A DNA stretch of 34,437 nucleotides. It comes from JAANXG01 sp049583715. Its GTDB lineage: Bacteria; Pseudomonadota; Gammaproteobacteria; Arenicellales; JAANXG01. The position numbers were made by a program, and so were the translations under genes. The stretch covers positions 1-34,437 of the forward strand of contig JBAUWJ010000043.1 of assembly GCA_049583715.1 (NCBI GenBank). The letters are read 5' to 3'. Positions 8,512-15,867 of the stretch are shown here, one piece after another. The first letter of the stretch is position 1; every line of letters begins with the position of its first letter. Below the pieces are notes generated by a model. That model was not told the DNA's origin. It made no database searches and saw only the letters and a program-made list of their open reading frames with translations.

Positions 8512-9759
8512 ATGAGCATCGTCCAGGCACTGGTCGGCCTGGCCGTCATGGTAGCGGCAGCCTGGGCGATCAGCGAGAACCGCCGCGCCCTGCCCTGGGC
8601 CACCGTCGTGGTCGGACTACTGCTGCAGGCCGCGATCGCGCTGGTGCTGCTCAAGCTGCCGGCGTCGCGCGGTGTGTTCCTGGCGCTGAACCATATGGTC
8701 GATGCCCTGCAGGCCGCGACGCGTGCCGGGACCTCCTTCGTGTTCGGCTACCTCGGCGGCGGCGCGCTGCCGTTCCAGGCCAGCGGGGCGGGCACCACCT
8801 TCATCCTGGGCCTGCAGGCGCTGCCGCTGGTGCTGGTGGTGAGTGCCCTGTCGGCACTGCTCTACCATTGGAGGGTGCTGCCGGCGGTCGTCCGCGCCAT
8901 GGCCTGGGCTTTGAGCCGGTCGCTGCGCATCGGCGGCGCGGCGAGCCTCGCCACGGCGGCCAACGTGTTCGTGGGCATGATAGAGGCGCCGCTGCTGATC
9001 AAGCCGTACTTCGCGCGCTTGAGCCGCAGCGATCTCTTCGTGGTGATGACCGCCGGTATGGCCACCATCGCGGGCACCGTGCTGGTGCTGTTCGCGACCT
9101 TCCTCCAGGGCGTCGTCCCCGACCCGGCCGGACAGCTCCTGACCGCCTCGCTCATGAGCGCCCCCGCGGCGGTGCTGATCGCCCGTGTCATGGTACCGCC
9201 CGAGCCCGGGGCCGAAACCGAAGACTTGAGTCTCGACCGCCGCTATCAGGGCGCGATGGACGCCATCACCCAGGGAACGGCGGACGGGCTCAAACTGCTG
9301 CTCAACATCATTGCCATGCTGGTGGTGCTGGTCGCGCTGGTTCATCTCGCCGACACCGTTCTCGAGCTGCTGCCCGATGTCGCCGGCGGCCCACCGACGC
9401 TGGAGCGTTTGCTGGGTTTCCTCCTGGCGCCGCTCGCGTGGCTGATCGGCGTACCGTGGTCCGAGGCCGGCACCGCGGGGATGCTGCTGGGCCAGAAGAT
9501 CGTCCTCAACGAGGTCATCGCCTACACGTCGATGGCCGGGCTGCCCGCCGGGAGTCTGGGTGAGCACGGCAGACTGGTCGTGACCTATGCACTCTCGGGG
9601 TTCGCCAACCTCGGCAGCCTCGGAATCATGATCGGCGGGCTGGGCGCCATGGCCCCGGAGCGGCGGGACGAGATCGTGGCGCTCGGCATGCGCTCCATAT
9701 TCTCCGGCATCCTCGCCTCCTGTATGACGGGCGCGGTCGCCGGCATCATCGCAGGATGA
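8512..9759 (+). CDS. Concentrative nucleoside transporter (NupC/CNT family)
   Basis: This 415-residue polytopic membrane protein has the full CNT length and family motifs: the G-A-L-P-F-Q region near residues 84-95, the central EAPLLIKPY motif (about 159-167), and the C-terminal LNEVIAY and CGFANLGS-like (SGFANLGSLGI) segments. CNT proteins import nucleosides with sodium or protons across the inner membrane. The start is ATG 8512, with no strong ribosome-binding site. The 264 bp upstream contain a small GAAATC-ctgga-GATTTC hairpin near 8360 and nothing else recognisable. No nucleoside hydrolase or phosphorylase accompanies it. Confidence 0.93.
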   Translation: MSIVQALVGLAVMVAAAWAISENRRALPWATVVVGLLLQAAIALVLLKLPASRGVFLALNHMVDALQAATRAGTSFVFGYLGGGALPFQASGAGTTFILGLQALPLVLVVSALSALLYHWRVLPAVVRAMAWALSRSLRIGGAASLATAANVFVGMIEAPLLIKPYFARLSRSDLFVVMTAGMATIAGTVLVLFATFLQGVVPDPAGQLLTASLMSAPAAVLIARVMVPPEPGAETEDLSLDRRYQGAMDAITQGTADGLKLLLNIIAMLVVLVALVHLADTVLELLPDVAGGPPTLERLLGFLLAPLAWLIGVPWSEAGTAGMLLGQKIVLNEVIAYTSMAGLPAGSLGEHGRLVVTYALSGFANLGSLGIMIGGLGAMAPERRDEIVALGMRSIFSGILASCMTGAVAGIIAG

Positions 9760-9921
9760 TGGATCGAGACGACCAACGCCCGGTCCGCGAGGGGCACCGG
9801 TCACCGGCTCGGTTGAACGAACAGCCGTCGCGCGCCCGGCAGAAAAAGGGCCGGCTCGGGTTGCTCAGGACCTGGCTTATCTGATCGCCCGGGATACAGC
9901 CAGCGTGGCTGAGGCCCAGAT

Positions 9922-10086
9922 TCAGTGTGTCACGGGGCTTAAAGAGGAGCTCTCTTCTTTGGCGGCTGCAACTGCGGCGGCATATTCAGCCTTAGAAACC
10001 GGGGTTTCTTCAATGTAGATGAAATTGGCACGAATCAATTTTCCATCTAAACAGGCGTCGGGACCACGGCGAGCGTCGTCTCGCAT
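9922..10086 (-). CDS. Small uncharacterised protein (54 residues)
   Basis: On the minus strand an ATG at 10086 opens a 54-codon frame ending in TGA. It is preceded by an excellent ribosome-binding site, GGAGGA, six bases from the ATG. The product has a sensible composition: a basic start (MRDDARRG), a D-A-C-L-D-G-K-L-I-R-A-N-F-I-Y core, then T-P-V-S-K-A-E-Y and an alanine-rich probable helix (AAAVAAAKEE). There is no signal peptide or membrane segment, and one cysteine. I do not recognise the family. It lies divergently from the DUF2089 operon, separated by the AT-rich promoter region, and may share regulation with it. It is convergent with the CNT gene. Confidence 0.6.
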   Translation of the reverse strand: MRDDARRGPDACLDGKLIRANFIYIEETPVSKAEYAAAVAAAKEESSSLSPVTH

Positions 10087-10167
10087 CTCGAGTCCTCCAT
10101 CGCCTCGATTGCCCGCCGTCCTGGTCGAGCGGGCCAGAAGGCCGTGAGCTGACGCATCAGGTCCCTC

Positions 10168-10196
10168 TTGACTTGTATATTAAAATAATTAATATA
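10168..10196 (+). promoter_or_regulatory. Candidate promoter of the DUF2089 operon, with a perfect dyad
   Basis: A near-consensus -35 box TTGACT (10168-10173) is followed 16-18 bp later by an A/T-only stretch that can serve as -10 (TAATAT or AATATA, 10190-10196). Between them lies a perfect inverted repeat, TATATTA (10176-10182) and TAATATA (10190-10196), with a 7-bp spacer, placed as an operator would be. The local base composition is almost pure A+T, in contrast to the surrounding GC-rich DNA. Confidence 0.5.
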
Positions 10197-10202
10197 TATT
10201 TA

Positions 10203-10226
10203 AATTTATCTAATCATTATCATCTA
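10203..10226. promoter_or_regulatory. Fur-box-like sequence ahead of the DUF2089 operon
   Basis: Read on the minus strand, TGATAATGATTA followed by GATAAAT matches the first 12 positions of the 15-bp Fur core (TGATAAT-N-ATTATCA) with only the last three different, and can also be read as adjacent GATAAT-like hexamers. It sits between the candidate -10 and the ATG at 10231, where repressor binding would block transcription. The AT-rich setting makes a chance match possible. Confidence 0.3.
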
Positions 10227-10230
10227 GTAG

Positions 10231-10617
10231 ATGAACAAATCTGATTTTCCGCCAACGGACTGGCAAGAGCTGACGCGGCTGACCCAGGGGCGGGATTTCG
10301 TGATCGAGCGGGCGCGCCTCGCCGACCAGGACATCGCGATCGAAGGCCGGTTCGCCCTGCCCGAGCTCGCCCGCCTGAGCGCGGAGGACCAGGTCTTCGT
10401 GACGGCGTTTGTCTGCGCTCACGGCTCCATCAAGGAGATGGAGCGGATCTACGGGGTCAGTTACCCGACCATCAAGGCGCGGCTGAATCGCATTGCCGCC
10501 GGCCTGGCCTTCGTCGAGGTCGACCCGACGCCGTCGCGGAGCGAGGTCCTGGACCGTTTGGGACGGGGTGAGCTGACCGCCGACGAAGCCGTCAGGGAGC
10601 TGGAGGCGCTCCAGTGA
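10231..10617 (+). CDS. DUF2089-family putative regulator lacking the zinc ribbon
   Basis: This 128-residue cytoplasmic protein matches the DUF2089 core: IEGRFALPELARLS (about 37-50), then a helix-turn-helix-like part with I-K-E-M-E-R-I-Y-G-V-S-Y-P-T-I-K-A-R-L (about 72-90). The last 25 residues form a SHOCT-like helical pair (LDRLGRGELTADEAVRELE). DUF2089 proteins are thought to be DNA-binding regulators. Most carry an N-terminal zinc ribbon with two CxxC pairs; here that region has no cysteine and is replaced by a different helical sequence. There is no clear ribosome-binding site before the ATG. Its stop overlaps the next gene's GTG (GTGA), so the two are probably translated together. Confidence 0.8.
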   Translation: MNKSDFPPTDWQELTRLTQGRDFVIERARLADQDIAIEGRFALPELARLSAEDQVFVTAFVCAHGSIKEMERIYGVSYPTIKARLNRIAAGLAFVEVDPTPSRSEVLDRLGRGELTADEAVRELEALQ

Positions 10618-10874
10618 TCCCGTTGCTCGCCACAGTGCGGATCGCCAAACAGTCCGGAAAAGGGCCGCGCCTCTGGGTACCGCTGTTCCTGGTGTGGCTG
10701 CTGTTGGCGCCGCTCGTGCTGGTGTTGTTGCCGGTCGCTTTTGTCGCCTGCCTCATCGCACGGATCAATCCGTTCCGGGCATTCGCCGCAATCTGGAGCT
10801 GCTTCGTGGCACTGCGCGGTACTCGGATCGAGGTCGATACATCCGGAAAATCCGTCCTGATCCACGTCTTCTAG
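10614..10874 (+). CDS. Small inner-membrane protein of the DUF2089 operon
   Basis: An 86-residue protein with a GTG start overlapping the preceding stop by 4 bp. It has one long hydrophobic section (about residues 21-49, W-V-P-L-F-L-V-W-L-L-L-A-P through C-L-I-A-R) that could form one long or two short membrane helices, then a cytoplasmic C-terminus ending in a beta-like GTRIEVDTSGKSVLIHVF. No catalytic motif is visible and I do not recognise a named function. The overlap with the DUF2089 gene and the following gene 11 bp downstream make it the middle member of one operon, where it could anchor or be sensed by the two SHOCT-like proteins. Confidence 0.75.
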   Translation: MIPLLATVRIAKQSGKGPRLWVPLFLVWLLLAPLVLVLLPVAFVACLIARINPFRAFAAIWSCFVALRGTRIEVDTSGKSVLIHVF

Positions 10875-10885
10875 GAGAACGAGCC

Positions 10886-11305
10886 ATGACCGATGATCGT
10901 CGTAGAATTCTGAACATGCTGGCCGAGGGTAAGATCTCTGCCGAGGAAGCCGACCGGCTGATCGGGGCGCTCGGCTCGACCGCCCCGCCGTCACCGGGCC
11001 GCGGCGGCGAGAAGCCGCAGCCCAGGTACATCCGCGTGCTGGTCGACACGGTGGACCCGAATGACGGCCCCACCAAGGTCAACGTCCGCGTGCCGATCCA
11101 GCTACTGCGGGCCGGCGTCAAGCTGACCGGTCTGATCCCGGCCGACGCGCGTGAGCATATGAACGATGCCATGCACAAACAAGGCATTGATTTCGACGTC
11201 AATCAGATCAAACCGGAGAACCTCGACGAACTGATCGACCAACTGAACGACCTCACCGTCGACGTCGATCAGGCGGACACGAAGGTGAAAGTGTTCTGCG
11301 AGTAG
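10886..11305 (+). CDS. SHOCT-like / YvlB-N-like domain protein
   Basis: The 139-residue product starts with a SHOCT-like helical pair (RRRILNMLAEGKISAEEADRL), as in the N-termini of YvlB and LiaX-like proteins. A Pro/Gly-rich linker follows (about 34-45), then a domain beginning Y-I-R-V-L-V-D with V-N-V-R-V-P and a final acidic D-V-D-Q-A-D-T-K-V-K-V beta section. Related proteins occur with envelope-stress operons and are poorly understood. The ATG has AGGAGA upstream at suitable spacing. The helical pair resembles the C-terminal end of the first gene of this operon, so the two proteins may interact with the same partner. No enzyme motif is present. Confidence 0.75.
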   Translation: MTDDRRRILNMLAEGKISAEEADRLIGALGSTAPPSPGRGGEKPQPRYIRVLVDTVDPNDGPTKVNVRVPIQLLRAGVKLTGLIPADAREHMNDAMHKQGIDFDVNQIKPENLDELIDQLNDLTVDVDQADTKVKVFCE

Positions 11306-11361
11306 CGAGCGTATTCGGGTACCACTAGACTCGGACCCGGCACGAACAGAAATAGGCAAGC

Positions 11362-11748
11362 ATGAACATCGAAAGATTCGATCATGTCGTCTTGACGGTC
11401 AAAGACGTCGATGCGACCTGCGCCTTCTATTCCCGGGTGCTCGGCATGAAAGTCTCGACATTCGCCGGGGACAGAAAAGCCCTGTCGTTCGGGAACCAGA
11501 AAATCAACCTGCATCAACACGGCCGGGAGTTCGAGCCGAAAGCGAAGCACCCTGTTCCCGGGTCCGCCGACCTGTGCCTCATCACGGCCGTTCCCATGGC
11601 CGAAGTGCTCGACCACCTCCGCGCCAGCGGCGTCGACATCCTGGAAGGACCCGTTCGCAGGACCGGGGCCATGGGCCCGATTACCTCGGTCTACTTCGTC
11701 GATCCCGACGGGAATCTTCTCGAGGTATCGAATTATGACGGCGTGTAG
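11362..11748 (+). CDS. VOC-family (glyoxalase/bleomycin-resistance fold) protein
   Basis: A 128-residue single-chain VOC protein with two beta-alpha-beta3 modules. Putative metal ligands are His8 (FDHVVLTV), a His in INLHQHG (51 or 53) and Glu121 (DPDGNLLEV), in keeping with a metal site shared between two subunits. The family includes glyoxalase I, ring-cleaving dioxygenases and antibiotic-binding proteins; the short length and L-S-F-G-N-Q-K-I-N-L-H pattern are typical of widespread uncharacterised members. It precedes the DUF1989 pair by 131 bp on the same strand, so it may be co-transcribed with it, but a functional link is only inference. Confidence 0.88.
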   Translation: MNIERFDHVVLTVKDVDATCAFYSRVLGMKVSTFAGDRKALSFGNQKINLHQHGREFEPKAKHPVPGSADLCLITAVPMAEVLDHLRASGVDILEGPVRRTGAMGPITSVYFVDPDGNLLEVSNYDGV

Positions 11749-11879
11749 CACGGCACTGGGAGGCGACGGAAGCGATCCCTGCAGCGATCGTCGAGATGTC
11801 GGGCGCCTTCCCCACCAACAAGGAAGGGTTCGCCGGTAAGCACTTTTGTCCGTCGCGGGCAAAGCTCCTGGAGACAACG

Positions 11880-12707
11880 ATGAGCGAGACAGATCCGTCG
11901 CCCCGGGCGTATCGCGAACGCTATATCGCGCTGCGGTCGAAGGCACGGGCCGCGAACGCGAGACGAGCGCCTGCAAGGCAGGTTGAGAACCCGCGGGTCA
12001 TTCCAACCGATCTGATCGCGTTCGAGGAGTCGATTCCCGGCGGCCGGTACTGGACAGCCCGGCTTGCGAAAGGCCTCAGCCTGCGACTCGTCAACCTCGA
12101 AGGGGTAGGAAGCCTGGCAACGCTCCTGTGGAGTGCGCGGGACCCGGTCGAGCGCGTCAATCCTGCCGACACGTTGAAGGTTCAGTGGACCGCACGCATC
12201 GGCCGCGGAAAGATTCTGCTGTCCGACATGGGCCGGGCAATGGCCTCGATCACCGACGACACCTGTGGTCTGCACGACTGTCTGACAGGAGCGAGCACGC
12301 GCGCCTCCGATACCGCGAAATACGGGCCGGAGCCCGCACTGCGGAACAGCGAAGAGAATCTCCGTCTGGCGGCGGCCAAGCATGGACTCGGACCCCGCGA
12401 CGTCGGGCCCTGTATCAGCTTCTTCGCGCCGGTGGTGACGGACGATGCGGGCCGGTTCGGCTGGCAGCGCGACGCGGTCGAGCCCGGCGCCTACGTCGAC
12501 CTCCGCGCCGAGATGGATCTCCTCGTGGCGTTGTCGAACTGCCCGCACCCGCTCGACCCGTCTCCCACGTGGCGCGCTGCGCCGATGCGGGTGATCGCCT
12601 GGCACTCACCCGAGCCCCGGCCCGATGACGCCTGCCGCACCGGCACCGAGGAAGGGGTGCGCGCCTTCGAAAACAATGCCGCGCTCGCTGCCCAAGGAGG
12701 GTTGTAG
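11880..12707 (+). CDS. DUF1989 protein, putative carboxyguanidine deiminase subunit (urea carboxylase-associated type 2)
   Basis: The open frame begins at 11796, but ATG 11880 with GGAG seven bases upstream gives the family-like 275-residue protein. It carries DUF1989 marks: G-x-x-Y-W near residue 56 (PGGRYWTARL), TDDTCGLHDCLTG (about 125-136) with the likely metal-binding Cys and His, ISFFAPV, then Y-V-D-L-R-A-E-M-D-L-L-V-A-L-S-N-C-P. Proteins once called urea carboxylase-associated are now known to form a heteromeric carboxyguanidine deiminase in guanidine breakdown, working between a guanidine carboxylase and allophanate hydrolase. Neither of those is in this window. The partner gene starts 1 bp before this one ends (TAGTG), which implies coupled translation. 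Confidence 0.82.
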   Translation: MSETDPSPRAYRERYIALRSKARAANARRAPARQVENPRVIPTDLIAFEESIPGGRYWTARLAKGLSLRLVNLEGVGSLATLLWSARDPVERVNPADTLKVQWTARIGRGKILLSDMGRAMASITDDTCGLHDCLTGASTRASDTAKYGPEPALRNSEENLRLAAAKHGLGPRDVGPCISFFAPVVTDDAGRFGWQRDAVEPGAYVDLRAEMDLLVALSNCPHPLDPSPTWRAAPMRVIAWHSPEPRPDDACRTGTEEGVRAFENNAALAAQGGL

Positions 12708-13363
12708 TGAGCGATATCGTCGCCTCCTCCCTTGACCCGGAAACTGCGGTCCACGATCACATCGTGCCGGCGCGCCTGTCCTGGTCGGGCACCGTGCGCA
12801 AGGGCCAGGCCATCCGCATTGTCGACAGCGAGGGCCGGCAGGCGGTCGATGCGCTGTTCTACAATGCCCACAGATTCGAAGAGCGCTACAGTGCGCAGGG
12901 AACGCTCGCAGCACAGGGTTCCGCCTACATCTCGACCGGCTCGAGGCTGCTCTCGAACGAAGGCCGGGTGCTGGCGGTAGTGACGGCAGATACGGTCGGT
13001 GGGCACGACACCTCCGCAGGGGCGTGCTCGTGCGAGTCCAACACGGTACGCTTCGGTCATCACACCCGCCACATGCACGCCTGCCGCCAAAATTTCCTGC
13101 TCGAGCTCGCCAGGTACGGCATGGGCAGACGCGACATCGTGAGCAACATCAATTTCTTCATGAACGTGCCGATTCTCCCGAACGGCGAGCTGGCCATAGT
13201 CGACGGTACGTCGAAGCCCGGCGACTATATCGAGCTGCGCGCGGAGATGGACGTGCTGTGCGTCCTCTCCAACTGCCCGCAGGTCAACAATCCCTGCAAC
13301 GACTTCAACCCGACGCCCATACGGGTTCTGATCTGGCACTCCGTACAATCCGTCCTCAGATAG
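12707..13363 (+). CDS. DUF1989 protein, putative carboxyguanidine deiminase subunit (urea carboxylase-associated type 1)
   Basis: A 218-residue partner of the preceding gene. It has the same fold with its own signature: R-Q-A-V-D-A-L-F-Y-N-A (about 44-54), VGGHDTSAGACSCE (about 97-110) with His100, Cys107 and Cys109 as likely metal ligands, H-T-R-H-M-H-A-C, NINFFMNVP, then Y-I-E-L-R-A-E-M-D-V-L-C-V-L-S-N-C-P. The GTG start follows a strong AAGGAGGGTT site. The pair should act together in the cytoplasm. Which subunit corresponds to CgdA or CgdB cannot be settled here, so no symbol is given. The gene ends at the start of a debris-rich stretch. Confidence 0.85.
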   Translation: MSDIVASSLDPETAVHDHIVPARLSWSGTVRKGQAIRIVDSEGRQAVDALFYNAHRFEERYSAQGTLAAQGSAYISTGSRLLSNEGRVLAVVTADTVGGHDTSAGACSCESNTVRFGHHTRHMHACRQNFLLELARYGMGRRDIVSNINFFMNVPILPNGELAIVDGTSKPGDYIELRAEMDVLCVLSNCPQVNNPCNDFNPTPIRVLIWHSVQSVLR

Positions 13364-13456
13364 GTTATTCGCCGACAGTGTGGCATGGGAAGAAGGCGGC
13401 CGCCGGCGACAGGACCCCGGCCCGGCGCCGCCTCCCCCTGATTCGGAAACGACGCC

Positions 13457-13599
13457 TTTTGCCCGTCCGGCAAATCCGTTAGAATTTCCGTTTGTTCCTT
13501 CAACCTTGGCGTCCATAAGAGCAAGAAGACTTTATGCGCTGTCGACGGATGGCTATCGCCATCACTTCTCGACTATCTGCATTTTCTCGAGTTTGACTG
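13457..13599 (+). pseudogene. Truncated duplicate of the promoter, leader and start of the 15985 secreted-protein gene
   Basis: This stretch parallels 15907-16020. It has a TTTTGC / 17 bp / TAGAAT promoter-like pair (13457-13462 and 13480-13485) followed by the same TTTCC-type leader, a shared GTCCAT, and a TTATGCGCT at the start codon (ATG 13534). The predicted product begins MRCRRMAIAIT, like MRYRGIVVAIT in the intact gene, but stops after 20 codons, before the signal peptide is complete. The TAGAAT-to-ATG distances are almost equal (54 and 55 bp). It is best read as the surviving 5' end of a duplicated gene. Confidence 0.6.
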
Positions 13600-13770
13600 C
13601 GGATGACATGTTTGTTGATGGTCCCGACGGCAAATCGACATCCTCGAACCGCATCACGGATTCGGTCTCCGGCTTCCTGGAACTCATCGGCCGGTTTGAC
13701 AGAGAGCCCTTCCTGAAGCCGATGGTCACCTGGAATCTGAGCCAGATTATCGGCAACTATTCAGAAGTAA
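13586..13770 (+). pseudogene. Coding-like remnant of unknown family
   Basis: The plus-strand frame here (part of a longer open frame, 13380-13868) reads like protein, with G/C-rich third codon positions: T-A-D-D-M-F-V-D-G-P-D-G, then R-F-D-R-E-P-F-L-K-P-M-V and W-N-L-S-Q-I-I-G-N-Y. It starts after the truncated duplicate and runs into a ferritin-like remnant on the other strand, so both ends appear to be missing. No start codon or ribosome-binding site of its own is seen, and I cannot assign a family. Confidence 0.35.
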
Positions 13771-13925
13771 GCGAAGCACTGCGTGGCTCTCGCTTCGAGT
13801 GGGGCCTCGACGAGACCGAGTTTCGGTGTCCCGGGGCTTCGGTAGTAAGGCGGCTCCGGCACGCGTGATGTCATAGAAGGCGCCCCTATTCGCCAGGACC
13901 TCCTTTATCCCTTCCCACGATAGGA
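13770..13925 (-). pseudogene. Fragment of a ferritin-like gene related to the one at 6409-7305
   Basis: On the minus strand, KEVLAN-(G)-AFY and LPKPRDTE correspond to KEVLANMVAFY and PYPKPRDTE of the intact ferritin-like protein (about residues 112-156). At the DNA level TTCGGTGTCCCGGGGCTTCG is shared exactly, and CATAGAAGGCG and TTCGCCAG show close matches on either side. The fragment lacks both E-x-x-H pairs and both ends, and the reading frame is degraded. The remaining 80 bp to the next gene can encode a short end, W-R-E-A-Q-D-R-L-S-K-V-I, on the plus strand, possibly another remnant. Confidence 0.7.
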
Positions 13926-14010
13926 AGCTGGACCAAGGCAACGATTGGCGAGAGGCCCAAGACAGATTGAGCAAAGTGATTAGCCAGATCAGTTCGAAGA
14001 GTCGCCTGCC

Positions 14011-15774
14011 GTGAACGACCATTCATCCATTGGATCACCGGTGAACCGCCGCAAATTCTTGACCGCGGTCGCGGCGACCAGCGCTCTGGCACTCGTTCGG
14101 CCCAATGCCGCGGCAATGGCAGCGGGGATCGACAACGATAAGGCATGCGATGTCCTGGTTTATGGCGACACCAGCGGCGGCGTGACCGCGGCTGTTCAAG
14201 CCGCCCGATCAGGTAAGTCGGTCATCCTCATTGCTCCGTATATGCATCTGGGAGGCATGACCAGCTCCGGCCTCGGTATGACAGACGTCGGGAGATATGA
14301 GACGGTAACGGGCCTCGCTCGTGAGTTCTATCACCGCGCCTACCAATACTACACCCGTCCCGGCGCGTGGCATTACGAGGAACGAGATCATTTCTATGAA
14401 AAGACCTGGAACTGGAAGTACTTTAGAGTCGACGGAGCACTGGCTCAGAAGATTCAGATGCAATTCCTGTTTGAACCGCATGTGGCCGAAGAAGTCTTCA
14501 ATCAAATGGCACAAGAAGCGGGCGTTCGGGTCGTGCCGGGAAAACGGCTGGATCTGATCAACGGTGTGACCAAACAAGGAACCAGGATCGTATCGATTCG
14601 CATGGACGACGGAGATCGGTTCGCCGCGGCACAATATATCGATGCAACATATGAAGGCGACTTGATGGCGCACGCCGGTGTCAGTTACACGGTTGGCCGT
14701 GAGCCAAACAGCAAGTACGGCGAACAATACAACGGCATCCGTCCGGGTCGCTCCACCAAGGTAGATCCCTACGTTGCTCGTGGGATGACATCCAGTGGAC
14801 TTTTGCCGCGTGTACAACCCGATCTTGGCGGCAAGCCCGGAGACGGTGACGACGGCGTTCAGGCCTACAACTATCGCCTTTGTCTGACAAACATAGAACG
14901 TAACCGGGTGCCGATCCCGAAGCCTCAGGACTATCACCCGCAACAGTATGAACTACTGGGTCGCCTCCTTCAAAGGCACCCGGATATCAAACCCGAAGAA
15001 TACAAATCGGTCTTCGTATCCTTCGGGGGACGCCGCGGCCACTTCGTCAAGATGAGCAAGACGCCTAATTTCAAGACCGATTCGAACAATGCCGGTTTGT
15101 TCTCCAGCGATATGGTCGGCGCCAACCAAGCATGGCCGGATGGCGACTATGTGACACGCCAGAGGATCGCAAAGAAGATAAAGACCTACGACATGGGACT
15201 ACTCTGGTTTGCGGCACACGACAGCAATGTGCCGAAAGTGGTTCGTGAAACCATAGGCCAGTGGGGCCTGGCCAAGGACGAGTTCCAAGACAACGACCAT
15301 TGGCCGTACCGGGTCTATGTCCGCGAAGCAAGGCGGATGGTGGGAGAATACGTACTGACCGAGCATGACGCGCGAGGTCTGCGGACATCAGACGATGGCG
15401 TGGCGCTGGCCTCTTACCCTATCGATTCGCATGCCGTCAAGTATTACGTTGGCCCGGGCGACAAAGTGTGGATAGACGGCGGCATGTCGCACAGAAGCAA
15501 AGTGTTCCCGATCAGTTATCGGGCGATCTGCCCGAAGAGGAACGAGTGTACGAACCTCGTCGTTATCGGCGCGGTTTCTGCCTCGCACTCGGCCTTCAGC
15601 TCGATTCGGATGGAACCGGTGTTTATGATGGTCGGCCAGGCCGCCGGGGCTGCAGCCGCGATCGCCCATACCAGACAGGTCGATATGCAAACTGTCCCCT
15701 ACAGCATGCTGCAAGAACGACTGACGGCGGACGGGCTGTTGACGGCCTGGCCGCCGCCCGACGCGAATAGATAG
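14011..15774 (+). CDS. Tat-exported FAD-dependent oxidoreductase
   Basis: The 587-residue protein begins with a twin-arginine signal (NRRKFLTAV, then a hydrophobic A-A-T-S-A-L-A-L-V). An FAD-binding Rossmann fold follows: CDVLVYGDTSGGVTAA (about 46-61), where GDTSGG takes the place of the classic glycine motif, then HLGGMTSSGLG, and IDATYEGDLM further on. This is the pattern of the FAD-dependent oxidoreductase family that includes xanthan-lyase-like proteins of unknown reaction. Export folded through Tat to the periplasm is likely. GTG 14011 is the longest start; GTG 14041, directly before N-R-R-K, is also possible. It is bracketed by a truncated duplicate on the left and the intact secreted-protein gene on the right. 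Confidence 0.85.
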   Translation: MNDHSSIGSPVNRRKFLTAVAATSALALVRPNAAAMAAGIDNDKACDVLVYGDTSGGVTAAVQAARSGKSVILIAPYMHLGGMTSSGLGMTDVGRYETVTGLAREFYHRAYQYYTRPGAWHYEERDHFYEKTWNWKYFRVDGALAQKIQMQFLFEPHVAEEVFNQMAQEAGVRVVPGKRLDLINGVTKQGTRIVSIRMDDGDRFAAAQYIDATYEGDLMAHAGVSYTVGREPNSKYGEQYNGIRPGRSTKVDPYVARGMTSSGLLPRVQPDLGGKPGDGDDGVQAYNYRLCLTNIERNRVPIPKPQDYHPQQYELLGRLLQRHPDIKPEEYKSVFVSFGGRRGHFVKMSKTPNFKTDSNNAGLFSSDMVGANQAWPDGDYVTRQRIAKKIKTYDMGLLWFAAHDSNVPKVVRETIGQWGLAKDEFQDNDHWPYRVYVREARRMVGEYVLTEHDARGLRTSDDGVALASYPIDSHAVKYYVGPGDKVWIDGGMSHRSKVFPISYRAICPKRNECTNLVVIGAVSASHSAFSSIRMEPVFMMVGQAAGAAAAIAHTRQVDMQTVPYSMLQERLTADGLLTAWPPPDANR

Positions 15775-15867
15775 ACGGACTGCCGGCCGGCAGGCGCCGA
15801 AGCAGGTTCAACGCTCGAAAGCCGTGTCCAGGACAAGGTAGGTGAGATCGGTTCTGTGACCGCCGTG

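Noticed and set aside
9756..9884. A 42-codon plus-strand frame that starts within the CNT stop (ATGA-type overlap).
   Set aside because: Arg-rich, low-information product with no ribosome-binding site of its own; such frames are common by chance in GC-rich DNA.
11749..11879. A guanidine riboswitch ahead of the DUF1989 pair.
   Set aside because: No ykkC-type conserved loops or ACGR hairpin pairs could be seen in this stretch.
13380..13868. A continuous 162-codon plus-strand frame across the debris region.
   Set aside because: It joins the truncated duplicate, an unknown remnant and the antisense of a ferritin-like fragment, so it is not one gene.
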